Positions 7,668-16,261 are shown, counted from the first letter of the stretch. The stretch: 64,000 nucleotides of DNA from Planctomycetota bacterium (GCA_014584395.1 JACTMY010000004.1:124001-188000); one strand, 5' to 3'. Made by a program: numbers and translations. The notes: a model not told the origin generated them from the sequence alone.

Positions 7668-9299
7668 TCACTCTTTGGTGGCTTTCCACGTCCACTTGTG
7701 ATTCTTGATATTGCTAGCGGTGCCTTCGATGGTGTTGCCCATCAAGGTGCCGCGATATTCCGAAAAGCGGTTGTTCATCTCCATGTAAATCTGGTTGCCG
7801 GTCTGTTTCCACGTGGCCGTGGTGGAGGTTTTACCGGTGGTGATGGATGTAAATTCCAAGGTGCCGTCCGGTCGGAAATGGAAAGTGTATTCATCGCCAT
7901 CGGAGTCGCGGCTCTTCCATTTGGTTCCCGCAAGGCTGGCGGCCTTGGCATCGACGCGCTTGAGTTTCCAAGTCCAGGATTTGTTGTTGCGGTTCGTGGC
8001 CGAGCCTTCCATGGTGTCCGCAGTTATAGTGCCGCGGTATTCGGAGAATTGGTTGTTGATCTCAATGTAAATGTCCGAGCCGGTCAGCTTCCAGGTCGCG
8101 TTTTTATTGCGGACTTCGCGGTCTTGTTTGGCATCATAGCGCGTGACCTCCAAGCTGCCGTCGGCGAAGAATTGGAAGGAAAACTCGTCGCCATCCGAGT
8201 CCTCTCCTTTCCAGGTGCTGCCGGCCAAGGAGGGGGCCGGAACGGACTCTTCCTTGAAGATCGAGGGGCCCGCGGTTTTCCGCAATTTCCACGTCCACTT
8301 CAAGCCGCGCACGTTGGAAGCGCTGCCTTCCATTTGTTCGCCGCTGATTTTGCCGACGTAGGTGGAGAAGCGGTTGCCAATCTCGACCGTGACCGTGTCG
8401 CCCTTGATCGTGAACGTGCCCGTCTTGGTTTCCTTGTTAGGTCTCAGGGCATCCACCTTGCCGTCGTCCCCGAAGCGGAAGCTGAATTCTTCGCCATCGG
8501 AATCGCTGCCGGACCAGGTGGTGCCGGCGAGATGAATCGTGCGGGATGGCTGTGTGATCGGCGTCTTTGGGCCATCGCTCGTCTTGGGTTTGTCGGCGGG
8601 TGTGGTTTTGAACTGAAAAGCGTCCGGTTTTTGCGTCAGCTTCCAGGTCCATTTCAAGTTGTTCTTGTTCGATGCGGAACCCTCCATGACCAGTCCCTTG
8701 ATGGTACCCTTGTATTCGGAGAACTGGTTATTGATTTCGACGTAGATTTCTTCATCCTCTTGGTTCCAGGTGCCCACCTTGGCAGCGGAGTTGGGTCGAA
8801 TCAGCTCGACGACGCGGCGCACGCCATCATCCGCGGGTTCCAGCTTGAAACGGAACGCGAAAGCATCGCCATCCGAATCGGTCCCCTCCCATAGGGTGTT
8901 GCTCAAATTGGGGATCGGACCGACGTCCTCCAGCACCCCGGACTTTTTCACGCTCCATGTCCAGGTTAATTGATTCACATTTTTAGCGTTGCCCTTGATC
9001 TCCGTGCCGTCCAGGACGCCTTCATAGATGGCGTATCCCAGGTTGGTTTGATAGTAGACTTTATTCCCTTCCTGCAGCCAGGTGGCGTTGCGAAAGGTGC
9101 CGGTGGGAGTGGTGTAGCTCAGGATCCCGCCCTTGATGAAGCGCAGGGTCAGTTCACGCTCGCCATCGGTTCCTTGCCAAATGGTTCCTTCGACTTTTTC
9201 CGCCATCGAGCCCAGCGCGGCGCGCCCCGTTGCGTGGCCGATGGGCGCTAAGACCAGAAGCGACAATCCAAGCCCAAGCCATCCAAACCCGAAACGCAT
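7668..9299 (-). CDS. Secreted protein of five tandem beta-rich modules (DSDGDE repeat)
   Basis: The 543-residue protein has a signal peptide (MRFGFGWLGLGLSLLVLAPIGHA) and five copies of a module of about 80-90 residues, at roughly 38-116, 134-220, 259-340, 360-446 and 458-540. Each copy reads GTxWxGxDSDGDEFxFxF, then GTWxxxGxxIYxEINNxFSEYxGTI, then MEGSASNxxxxKWTWKL. The pattern suggests a small beta-barrel or beta-sandwich; the acidic DSDGDE loop could bind a cation. The frame stays open far upstream, but the ATG at 9299 is preceded by GGAG at 8 bases and begins the signal peptide. The first module has the most degenerate acidic loop (GTDGEREL). The gene is divergent from the FG-GAP/ASPIC gene and upstream of the HEAT gene. 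No named domain family was recognised and the role is unknown. Confidence 0.85.
   Translation of the reverse strand: MRFGFGWLGLGLSLLVLAPIGHATGRAALGSMAEKVEGTIWQGTDGERELTLRFIKGGILSYTTPTGTFRNATWLQEGNKVYYQTNLGYAIYEGVLDGTEIKGNAKNVNQLTWTWSVKKSGVLEDVGPIPNLSNTLWEGTDSDGDAFAFRFKLEPADDGVRRVVELIRPNSAAKVGTWNQEDEEIYVEINNQFSEYKGTIKGLVMEGSASNKNNLKWTWKLTQKPDAFQFKTTPADKPKTSDGPKTPITQPSRTIHLAGTTWSGSDSDGEEFSFRFGDDGKVDALRPNKETKTGTFTIKGDTVTVEIGNRFSTYVGKISGEQMEGSASNVRGLKWTWKLRKTAGPSIFKEESVPAPSLAGSTWKGEDSDGDEFSFQFFADGSLEVTRYDAKQDREVRNKNATWKLTGSDIYIEINNQFSEYRGTITADTMEGSATNRNNKSWTWKLKRVDAKAASLAGTKWKSRDSDGDEYTFHFRPDGTLEFTSITTGKTSTTATWKQTGNQIYMEMNNRFSEYRGTLMGNTIEGTASNIKNHKWTWKATKE
7680..9188 (-). repeat. Five tandem coding modules of about 250-280 bp
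   Basis: Five successive in-frame modules in the secreted protein share the landmarks DSDGDE, INNxFSEY and GSASN...WTWK. They diverge at most other positions, indicating old duplication rather than a recent DNA repeat. Linkers between modules are Pro/Lys/Thr-rich and vary in length. Confidence 0.8.
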
Positions 9300-9416
9300 G
9301 GTCTTCATCTCCAAATCAAGATCAGCGAGGGGACTTCGAACCTCCGAATGACTATCTTGAAGAGAAACAGCCCCGGACGCAACGATTTTGTCGCCAACCT
9401 TCGATAGAAAGCCCGC

Positions 9417-10781
9417 ATGTTTCAAGATCGCTCCGAGCTGATTCAGGAGAACGACCCGCGGCTCCACTATGGCGTGGCCGTCAGCGACGTGGACGGCGAT
9501 GGAGCGTTCGAGTGGGTGGTCGCCGGTTATGGCGATCCCAATCGCGTCCTGAAATGGAACGGCGCGGTGCTGCTCGACGCCACTCCCCGCGAGCTTCGGG
9601 ACGAGCAGCGGCAAGCCATCGGCGTGGCGGCGGGCGACTTGGATGGCTCGGGCCGTGAAGCGCTTTACTTTCTCAATACCGACGCCTTCGCCGGCCCCAA
9701 GCAGACCAGCGATCGGCTCTACGTTCATCGCAATGGGCGGTGGCTCGATTTCTTCGAGACGCCGGCCGGTCGAGGCGTGGCCAACCCCACGGCCGGTCGA
9801 TCGGTCGTGGCCATCGATCGCCTGGGGCAAGGCCGCTATGGCTTTTTCGTGGCCAATTATGGCGGCCCCTATCGACTGTATGAATGGCAGAAGGGTTCCT
9901 TAAGGGAGGTTGCGGCGGATGCGGGTTTGGCCGCGACCACGGGAGGGCGCGGCGTCGTGGTGGTTCCCCTTTTCGAGGCCAAGTCGGATCTCTTCGCGGT
10001 CAATGAAGGGGGACCGAATCTCTATTTTCGCAACGTGGGTGAAGGCTGCTTTGTCGAGATAGCCGAGCAATTAAAGCTGCACGATCCACAGGAGCATGCC
10101 CGCGGGGTGGCCGTGTTGGATCATCCCGAAGTCGAACCGTTTGCTTTCGTTGTGGGCAATTGGGAAGGTTTGCATCGTCTCTACGTCGATCCGCACGGCA
10201 ACTCCTTTCAGAATCAAGCCACCGCTGCGATGGCTATGCCCTCGCGCATTCGGACGGTCCTCGTGGCGGATTTCGACAACGATGGTTTCCAGGAAATTTT
10301 CTTCCACAACCATGGCGAGCCGAATCGATTGTTTGGCTACCGCGGCCAGCGCTGGACGCCCATCGACCTGGGAGAAGCGCTCGAACCGGATGGCTTGGGA
10401 ACGGGTGGGGCCGTGGCGGACGTGGACGGTGATGGCCGATTGGAATTGCTGCTGGCGCGCGGCGAGGCCGCCGCGCAGCCCTTGTCGCTCTACCACGCTC
10501 CCGCCAACGGGCATCACTGGCTGCGGATTCTACCGCAGACGCATGCCGGGGCGCCGGCCCGGGGAGCAAAGGTCACGCTTCAATGCGCGGGCCGCACTCA
10601 GAAGCGCGTGATCGATGGCGGCAGCGGCTATCTTTGTCAGATGGAGCCGGTGGCTCATTTTGGCTTGGGGAATCAATCAGCCGTGGATCAGGTCACGGTG
10701 CAGTGGCCGGGTAAAGAAAAAATACAATTTACGCCCAAGGGCGTCGATCAGTTGATTCGCGTTCCCTTTCCAACAAAATAG
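9417..10781 (+). CDS. FG-GAP/VCBS repeat protein with ASPIC/UnbV C-terminus
   Basis: The 454-residue protein carries repeated VCBS/FG-GAP units with acidic Ca-binding-like loops: SDVDGDGAFEWVVAG, GDLDGSGREALYFL, ADFDNDGFQEIFFHN and ADVDGDGRLELLLAR. These are followed by an ASPIC/UnbV domain near the end (GAPARGAKVTLQCAGRTQKRVIDGGSGYLCQMEP, HFGLGNQSAVDQVTVQWPG). This is the CRTAC1-like architecture common in planctomycetes, predicted to form a beta-propeller. No signal peptide is visible at this start (MFQDRSELIQEN), which is odd for a family that is normally secreted; a start further upstream was not found. The 117-bp divergent spacer separates it from the five-module gene. Function unknown. 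Confidence 0.85.
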   Translation: MFQDRSELIQENDPRLHYGVAVSDVDGDGAFEWVVAGYGDPNRVLKWNGAVLLDATPRELRDEQRQAIGVAAGDLDGSGREALYFLNTDAFAGPKQTSDRLYVHRNGRWLDFFETPAGRGVANPTAGRSVVAIDRLGQGRYGFFVANYGGPYRLYEWQKGSLREVAADAGLAATTGGRGVVVVPLFEAKSDLFAVNEGGPNLYFRNVGEGCFVEIAEQLKLHDPQEHARGVAVLDHPEVEPFAFVVGNWEGLHRLYVDPHGNSFQNQATAAMAMPSRIRTVLVADFDNDGFQEIFFHNHGEPNRLFGYRGQRWTPIDLGEALEPDGLGTGGAVADVDGDGRLELLLARGEAAAQPLSLYHAPANGHHWLRILPQTHAGAPARGAKVTLQCAGRTQKRVIDGGSGYLCQMEPVAHFGLGNQSAVDQVTVQWPGKEKIQFTPKGVDQLIRVPFPTK

Positions 10782-10851
10782 GCATCGTTCATCTATGGTT
10801 TGCGCTCGTTGAGTTGGCTGTGTGGGCTTGATGCGTAGGGGGGATGGATTC

Positions 10852-11970
10852 ATGGCCGAAACAGGAATCGTGGCTGCCATGGTCGGCGTTCGGCAGCCGT
10901 TTCAAATACAGCGTTGGCCCGTGCCCGAACCTGAGCCGGGAGCCGTGCTGGTCAAGGTTCGACTGGCCAACATCTGCGGCAGCGACTTGCACCTATGGAA
11001 GGGCCATTACATCCCCGCCGATCCGGGTACGCCGAAGCTGCGCAGCGTCGGCCATGAGATGTGCGGCAGCGTGGCCAAGCTGGGCGAGGGCGTCACCCAC
11101 GACAGCGCGGGACAGCCGCTGAAGGAAGGGGATCGGGTTGTTTACTGCTATTTCGTGCCCTGCCGGCATTGCCGAGTTTGCTTGAAACAGCAGACGCCGC
11201 ATTGCCCGCATGGCATGCGTTTCCGTTTGCCTCCGGACCGCTGGCCCCATTTCAACGCCGCTTATGGCCAGTATTATTACCTGCGGCCCGGACAGGCCCT
11301 TTTCAAAATTCCCGACAACGTCAGTGACGATTTGGCCGCTCCCGCGAATTGTGCCTTGGCCCAAGTGATCGATGGACTGGAAGAGGCCAACGCGGGGTTC
11401 GGCGATTCCGTGGTCATTCAAGGCGCGGGCGGCTTGGGCGTGGCAGCGGCAGCCGTGGCTCGGGAGCGGGGCGTCCGACAAACCATTGTCATCGACCGCG
11501 TCGATGATCGGCTCCAAATGGCCCTCGCCTTCGGCGCGGATCACGTCATCGACATGAAAATCTTCACCTCGCCGGAACAGCGCATCGCACAGGTCAAGAA
11601 ACTGACCGATGGCTGGGGAGCGGACGTCGTCTTGGAAGTCACCGGCCGGGCGGAAGCGGTGCCCGAAGGGATCGAAATGCTCGGCGGCGGCGGAGTCTAC
11701 GCCGAGATCGGCTGCATCTGCGAAAAAGAAATGTGCACCATCGACCCTTCAGCCCTCGTTCTCGGCGGCAAGAAAGTCCTCGGCCTGATGTGGTATAAAA
11801 CGGAAAGCCTGCTCAAGGCCATGCACTTCCTCGCCGCGCATCAGGGGACCTATCCCTTCAACCAACTGATCGCCAAGCGTTATCCCCTGACGGCGATCAA
11901 CGAGGCCATGGCCGCTCAGGATGCTGGGAAGGTGCATCGTTCTTCGTTGGACCCCTGGCTGGAAGTGTAA
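10852..11970 (+). CDS. Zinc-dependent medium-chain alcohol dehydrogenase
   Basis: The 372-residue MDR-family dehydrogenase has catalytic zinc ligands in NICGSDLH (Cys42) and GHE (His68-Glu69). It also has a complete structural zinc lobe with Cys104, Cys107, Cys110 and Cys118 (CRHCRVCLKQQTPHC), and an NAD(P) Rossmann motif IQGAGGLGVAAAAVA. The expected activity is NAD(P)-dependent oxidation of an alcohol or polyol in the cytoplasm; the substrate cannot be told. The start at 10852 is favoured over 10822 because AGGGGGG lies 8 bases upstream and the protein then begins at the usual place. It converges with the Nif3-type gene. Confidence 0.9.
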   Translation: MAETGIVAAMVGVRQPFQIQRWPVPEPEPGAVLVKVRLANICGSDLHLWKGHYIPADPGTPKLRSVGHEMCGSVAKLGEGVTHDSAGQPLKEGDRVVYCYFVPCRHCRVCLKQQTPHCPHGMRFRLPPDRWPHFNAAYGQYYYLRPGQALFKIPDNVSDDLAAPANCALAQVIDGLEEANAGFGDSVVIQGAGGLGVAAAAVARERGVRQTIVIDRVDDRLQMALAFGADHVIDMKIFTSPEQRIAQVKKLTDGWGADVVLEVTGRAEAVPEGIEMLGGGGVYAEIGCICEKEMCTIDPSALVLGGKKVLGLMWYKTESLLKAMHFLAAHQGTYPFNQLIAKRYPLTAINEAMAAQDAGKVHRSSLDPWLEV

Positions 11971-11976
11971 GCACGG

Positions 11977-12645
11977 TTACCGCGCTCGCAGAGGGTCGCA
12001 TTCCATCTCGCTGGCCCAAACGGTCAGCGCGGGGAAAGCGTCTTGCAACCGCTTAGCCAGGATCTCCATTCCGGGACGCTCCGTGGCATAATGGCCAGGC
12101 AGTACGACGGCCATCCGTTTCGCCTTGGCGGCAAGCAGATCGTGAAACCGCATCTCGCCCGTGAAAAAAAGGTCCGCCCCGGCCTGGACTGCTGCCGGGA
12201 ATAGACTGCCTCCGGCGCCGCACACAATGGCCACCTTCCGAATCATCTGTTGCGGTTCTCCCGCAAAGGTGAGGGCCGAGAATTGAAACGCCTCGCGCCA
12301 GCGATCAATCAAGGCTTGCAGTGGAACGGGTTGGTCCAAAGCTCCGACCCTGCCGATGCCCGGGCCGTGGGAGATGGCGTGCAAGGGATAAACGTCGATG
12401 GCGGGTTCCTCATAGGAATGGGCTTGTCGCAACGCGGCAAGGACAGCCGCGAGCTTGGCCTGAGGACATACGACTTCTAGCCGCCATTCCTGCACTTCTT
12501 CGTGCTGACCCTTCGTGCCGAGGGTGGGTTGGCTCTGGTCGTTGCCCCGGAAGGTGCCAATGCCGGCCAGTCGGAAACTGCATTCGTCATAGTTGCCAAT
12601 CCGGCCTGCCCCCGCCGTGAACAGGGCGCTGCTGACCTGGTTCAA
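11977..12645 (-). CDS. Nif3/YqfO-family protein, C-terminal part (split gene)
   Basis: The 222-residue frame holds two thirds of a Nif3-type (DUF34, formerly GTP cyclohydrolase I type 2) protein. First comes the inserted PII/CutA-like domain (GAGRIGNYDECSF, GTFRGNDQSQPTLG, AHSYEEPAIDVYPL), then the C-terminal half of the dinuclear-metal domain (VCGAGGSL, FTGEMRFHDLLAA, LPGHYATERPG) with conserved His and Glu ligands. The frame begins with TTG in a TTGA overlap with the stop of the N-terminal part, one base behind the upstream frame. Either translational coupling, a -1 shift, or gene decay is possible. About 40 residues expected between the two halves are absent. Function of the family is uncertain; members bind two metal ions. 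Confidence 0.75.
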   Translation of the reverse strand: MNQVSSALFTAGAGRIGNYDECSFRLAGIGTFRGNDQSQPTLGTKGQHEEVQEWRLEVVCPQAKLAAVLAALRQAHSYEEPAIDVYPLHAISHGPGIGRVGALDQPVPLQALIDRWREAFQFSALTFAGEPQQMIRKVAIVCGAGGSLFPAAVQAGADLFFTGEMRFHDLLAAKAKRMAVVLPGHYATERPGMEILAKRLQDAFPALTVWASEMECDPLRAR

Positions 12646-12962
12646 GCGTTGTCATAGGCGGTATGGGCGCTGTACACCGCGATTCCATGCCGCAAGAGGG
12701 GCAGCAGGCACTGGCCAGCTTCATCATCCAGGGTCAAGCGTTGCACGGGCTTGAAGAGCACGGGATGATGACTGACGATCAGGTTGGCCTGACGCTCGAC
12801 CGCTTCCCTCACGGTCGCGGGCGTCACGGTCAGGCACGTCATGATTCGTTCGATGGCCGACGCAGCATCTCCCAAGAGCAGCCCCACGTTATCCCATGGC
12901 TCCGCCAAGGCCAGCGGTGCGATGCGCTGAAGTTGTTCCACGATTGTTGATAGAGGCGGCAT
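12642..12962 (-). CDS. Nif3/YqfO-family protein, N-terminal part (split gene)
   Basis: The 106-residue frame encodes the start of a Nif3-family dinuclear metal protein: LEPWDNVGLLLG-like AEPWDNVGLLLGD, TVTPATVREAVERQANLIVSHHPVLFKPVQRLT with the paired His ligands, and YSAHTAYDN with the Asp ligand. It stops with TGA at 12644-12642, exactly where a normal Nif3 continues with an N-D-x-L-A-E segment. The C-terminal part follows in the -1 frame. Together the halves would give about 328 residues against roughly 370 in homologues carrying the PII-like insert. All metal-ligand positions remain, so the product might still assemble, but a pseudogene is equally possible. Confidence 0.75.
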   Translation of the reverse strand: MPPLSTIVEQLQRIAPLALAEPWDNVGLLLGDAASAIERIMTCLTVTPATVREAVERQANLIVSHHPVLFKPVQRLTLDDEAGQCLLPLLRHGIAVYSAHTAYDNA

Positions 12963-13085
12963 GCGTGAAACCTCCCACGGATTCGGAGTTCGTGTTGAAT
13001 GTGCTGTTAGAACAGGCGTAATTCATATCGGGAGTGTATAGCCACACTCTTTTCAAGCAAAGCAAGATCATCTACACTCAGCCAC

Positions 13086-14816
13086 ATGGATGCACATGAG
13101 ATCGCCAAGGTGTTGTCCGAGATGGGGACCTTGCTCGAGCTGCAAGGTGAAAACGCCTTTCGCTGCAACGCCTACCACAACGCCGCTCGTGCTTTGGAGC
13201 AATTCACAGGCAACTTCGCCGAATGGGTCGAACAGCATCGCCTGGCGGAAATTCCCGGCATCGGCAAAACGCTTCAGGAGAAGATCACCACGCTGGCCAA
13301 GACCGGCCGCTTGCAGGAATTCGAGGAATTGAAGGCTACGATTCCCGAAGGCCTCTTGCAAATGCTCCGCATCCCAGGCTTGGGGCCAAAGAAAGTCAAA
13401 GCCCTGTTCGACACGCTGCACGTCGACTCGCTGGACAAGTTGAAAGCCGCTTGTGAAAAAGATCAGATTGCCAAGCTCAAAGGTTTTGGCGTCAAAACGC
13501 AGCAAAAGATACTCGAGGGGCTGGCCTTCATCGAAACCGTGGGCCAGCGTTATCTCATCTCCGAAGCGGAGGAGATGGGCCAGCAGTTGGTGGACGCCTT
13601 CGCCCATTTCCCCGGCGTGCAGCGGCTCAGCCTGTGCGGGTCGCTGCGCCGCCGCAAGGAAACCGTTGGCGATCTCGACCTCCTGGTGAGTTCGTCCGAC
13701 CCCGGCCCGCTCTTCAAGGCCTTTACCGAACATCCCAAGGTAGCCAAGGTGTTGGCTCATGGAGAAACCAGAGCCAGCGTGGTTTTGCACAACGGGCTGC
13801 AAGCGGACCTGCGCGTCGTGAGCGATGAGCAATATCCATTCGCCTTGCACTACTTCACTGGCAGCAAGGAACACAATATCCAGATGCGCGCCCGCGCCCA
13901 GGCTCATGGACTCAAGCTCAACGAATATGGCCTGGTCGGTGCAAACAAAAGCGTGGCCTGCCGGGAAGAGGCGGACATCTTCAAGGCCCTGGGACTGGAC
14001 GACATCCCCCCCGAACTCCGCGAAGGCACCGGGGAAATGGAAGCGGCTGAACGGCATGAACTCCCCAAGCTGATCTGCACCCAAGACCTCCATGGCGTGT
14101 TCCATTGTCACACTGATTGGAGCGATGGCATCGACACCCTCGAAGCCATGGTCCTGGGGGCCAAGGCCATGGGTTGGCAGTACTTTGGCATCGGCGACCA
14201 TTCCCCATCCCTCAAAGTGGCCAACGGACTGTCCCCGGAACGGGTGCAAGAACAGTGGCGGCAGATCGATGCGTTGAATCAGCGACTCAAGCCGTTTCAC
14301 GTCTTCAAGGGCACGGAATGCGACATCCTGCCCGACGGCAGCCTGGATTACGACGACGAATGGCTTGAACAGTTCGATTACGTCGTGGCCAGCGTGCACA
14401 CCCACATGACGCAGAAAAAAGAGGAAATGACCCGGCGCATCCTGCGGGCCTTGGAGCATCCGCGCGTGACTATGCTCGGCCATCCGACGGGGCGGCTATT
14501 GCTCAAGCGCGACAGTTATGCCCTGGACCTCGAAGCGGTTTTGGAAGCCGCCGTTCGACACCGGACACTGATCGAAATCAACGCCCATCCGGCCCGGCTC
14601 GATTTGGATTGGGTGCACGTGAAAAAGGCCAAGCAGATGGGGGCCCGGTTTGTCATCAACCCTGACGCCCATGCGGTGGCGGAACTTAAATTGACCCGCT
14701 TCGGCGTGGACGTGGCCCGGCGCGGTTGGCTGACCGCCGAGGACGTCCTCAACACAAAGTCCCTGCATGGGCTGCAATCAGCGATGAAAAAGGGCAAGGG
14801 CAAGATTTGGTGGTGA
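13086..14816 (+). CDS. polX: DNA polymerase X family with C-terminal PHP domain
   Basis: The 576-residue protein has the bacterial PolX layout. An N-terminal 8-kDa/HhH region (AEIPGIGKTLQEKI, LRIPGLGPKKVKALF, LKGFGVKTQQKIL) comes first. A pol-beta palm follows, with GSLRRRKETVGDLDLLVS (Asp196, Asp198) and ADLRVV (Asp241). The PHP domain starts at GVFHCHTDWSDG (His340, His342) and continues through GIGDHSPS, GTECDIL, ASVHTHM, GHPTGR, EINAHP and NPDAHA, a full set of metal ligands. PolX enzymes fill short gaps in base-excision repair, and the PHP domain gives 3'-5' exonuclease or AP-endonuclease activity in characterised members. Length is typical. The gene converges with the ECF sigma gene, leaving 10 bp between stops. 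Confidence 0.95.
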   Translation: MDAHEIAKVLSEMGTLLELQGENAFRCNAYHNAARALEQFTGNFAEWVEQHRLAEIPGIGKTLQEKITTLAKTGRLQEFEELKATIPEGLLQMLRIPGLGPKKVKALFDTLHVDSLDKLKAACEKDQIAKLKGFGVKTQQKILEGLAFIETVGQRYLISEAEEMGQQLVDAFAHFPGVQRLSLCGSLRRRKETVGDLDLLVSSSDPGPLFKAFTEHPKVAKVLAHGETRASVVLHNGLQADLRVVSDEQYPFALHYFTGSKEHNIQMRARAQAHGLKLNEYGLVGANKSVACREEADIFKALGLDDIPPELREGTGEMEAAERHELPKLICTQDLHGVFHCHTDWSDGIDTLEAMVLGAKAMGWQYFGIGDHSPSLKVANGLSPERVQEQWRQIDALNQRLKPFHVFKGTECDILPDGSLDYDDEWLEQFDYVVASVHTHMTQKKEEMTRRILRALEHPRVTMLGHPTGRLLLKRDSYALDLEAVLEAAVRHRTLIEINAHPARLDLDWVHVKKAKQMGARFVINPDAHAVAELKLTRFGVDVARRGWLTAEDVLNTKSLHGLQSAMKKGKGKIWW

Positions 14817-14826
14817 TCGTGACGGT

Positions 14827-15438
14827 TCACCATTGCATTTGCTGATTGACGCGCTCGATGGCCCGGTCGATTTTTTTCCGCAGCGCCTCAGGGCTGGTTC
14901 CTAATTCCGCGGCGAGCGTGGCCCAATCCACTCCATGCGTCCGTTTTTCGACGACCCAACGCTCTTCTTCGGTCAAGTATTTCAGCACCTCAGCAACCAA
15001 TTCGCGTTTGCCGACGATGCTGCTGGGCGTCGAAATGTCGGCGGGCAAGGCGCGCAGGCAATCCTCGCCGTCCGGGATCATTTTTTGCTGGCTGCGCCGG
15101 GCTGCCATGTAGCGGCGGCTTTCATCCGTGACTTTGTTTTTCGCCATGGTCAGCAGCAATTGCCGCACTTGCTGCGGTTCGCGCAGCTCGTAGGGGCCGC
15201 CCACCACGCGCTCGAAAAAACTGGCGAACACGGTCTGGCAAATGTCCATCGGATCGATAATGGTTTGCAAACCCAGACCGATTAGCGGCAGCCGGACTTG
15301 CCGGTAGATTTCAGTTTGAAACATGGCGACCAGCTGCGTGCAGGCTTCTTGATCCTTGGCCTTGACCTTGCGCATGAGTCGGCGGAATTGTTTGCGAGCG
15401 GCGCGTTGGGGATCGTCGGAAGGAGTCGTTTCGGGCAT
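14827..15438 (-). CDS. ECF-type RNA polymerase sigma factor
   Basis: The 203-residue protein has a sigma-2 region (LVAMFQTEIYRQVRLPLIG ... IIDPMDICQTVFASFFERV) and a sigma-4 helix-turn-helix (YLTEEERWVVEKRTHGVDWATLAAELGTSPEALRKKIDRAIERV). A linker rich in Pro/Ser (ALPADISTPSSIVGKRE) separates them. This matches planctomycete ECF-like sigma factors. No anti-sigma gene is adjacent; the nearest anti-sigma-like gene is about 5 kb away. The 219 bp upstream (15439-15657) hold no gene. The regulon is unknown. Confidence 0.9.
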   Translation of the reverse strand: MPETTPSDDPQRAARKQFRRLMRKVKAKDQEACTQLVAMFQTEIYRQVRLPLIGLGLQTIIDPMDICQTVFASFFERVVGGPYELREPQQVRQLLLTMAKNKVTDESRRYMAARRSQQKMIPDGEDCLRALPADISTPSSIVGKRELVAEVLKYLTEEERWVVEKRTHGVDWATLAAELGTSPEALRKKIDRAIERVNQQMQW

Positions 15439-15657
15439 AATGATGCCAGCGCCTGGAGCGGTCGATCGTGTCTAAAAGGTTTCTGGAGTGGATCGACCAT
15501 AAAGAGGAACCATGATCGCAGCCTAATCCGTCTGGGCGGGAATCGCAAGGAAAAACTGGGAGAGAGCCATCCGCAAATTGAGCCATGATGTTGGTTTTGA
15601 TGCGCAAATCTTGAACCAACAATGAAGGATCAAACTTCCATCATGGGCGCTTTCTAG

Positions 15658-16041
15658 TCACTGAGTCACAAAGTGTCGGAGATTTGGTATCAAATCGAAA
15701 TGTGGATCGATGGAATAGACTTGAAGGTCGCGAGACAAGGCAACGGCTGCAACCATTAAATCACTGATCGGCAGCGAATGACCTTTCGCCATCAAATCGC
15801 GTCCTAGCCGTGCTGCTTCACGACATTCCTTCAAACTGACATCATGCCAGCGCAGCCCCTTCATCAAAGATACAACTCAATCGGCGTGATGATGATTGCG
15901 AAAGCCAAGGAGAACTTCAACGAGGATTGGGCATATCAAGACGACATGATCATCATCAAGCAATCTATCTACAATCCTTTTATCATTTGATTGTGGAGGA
16001 TTAAAAAATTGCACCCAGATACATGTGTCAATCAACACCAT
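15658..16041 (-). pseudogene. vapC: vapC-type PIN toxin gene with in-frame TGA
   Basis: Reading from ATG at 16041 gives MVLIDTCIWVQFFN, a PIN-domain start, and continues to LICPILVEVLLGFRNHHHAD at codon 54. A TGA (15879-15877) is codon 55. The same frame then resumes VVSLMKGLRWHDVSLKECREAARL and ends SDLMVAAVALSRDL...SIDPHFD, the C-terminal half of a PIN nuclease. All four acidic positions (Asp5, Glu42 and the two C-terminal Asp) are kept, and the length without the stop would be a normal 127 residues. A single CGA-to-TGA transition would explain it. It overlaps the vapB stop by 14 bp, the usual antitoxin-toxin order. The TTG at 15867 could start a 69-residue fragment, unlikely to be active alone. 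Confidence 0.85.
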
Positions 16042-16261
16042 GGTCAGACCTAACATTGAGATGGTTCACCTTGTTGTCCTCGAGTTGTTTCCAATTGTCC
16101 TCCATCGTCACTTGACCCGAAAGTTTCTTGAGCTGGAGCCTGCGGGCAAGTCTTAAATATTCAAACATGGCCATGCGAATGGCGGCTTCAGGATTGGCTT
16201 CCTTGGTGAAAGCTTTTAATTCAGATAATTCCTCGTCGGTGAGTTCAACGTTCGTCGACAT
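16028..16261 (-). CDS. vapB: VapB-type antitoxin
   Basis: The 77-residue protein begins MSTNVELTDEELSELKAFTKEANPEAAIRMAMFEYLRLARRLQLKKLSGQV, the pattern of VapB antitoxins of the DUF2191-like group, with a basic C-terminal arm that would wrap the toxin. The start at 16261 is set by GAGGAGG 7 bases upstream; a longer in-frame extension to 16333 has no ribosome site. It overlaps the ATG of the PIN toxin by 14 bp. The pair sits in a stretch visibly richer in A/T than its neighbours, suggesting acquisition. Since the toxin is broken by a stop, the antitoxin may be a leftover or may act on other VapC proteins. Confidence 0.82.
   Translation of the reverse strand: MSTNVELTDEELSELKAFTKEANPEAAIRMAMFEYLRLARRLQLKKLSGQVTMEDNWKQLEDNKVNHLNVRSDHGVD

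Noticed and set aside
7518-8894. Long plus-strand frame opposite the five-module gene
   Set aside because: Mirror frame of a repetitive gene; its repeats simply reflect the real modules and it has no start signal.
9300-9830. Upstream extension of the five-module protein (177 more codons)
   Set aside because: It overlaps the FG-GAP/ASPIC gene on the other strand, precedes the signal peptide and has no ribosome site.
13068-14483. 471-codon minus-strand frame opposite polX
   Set aside because: Antisense shadow of a clear polymerase X gene with no family features of its own.
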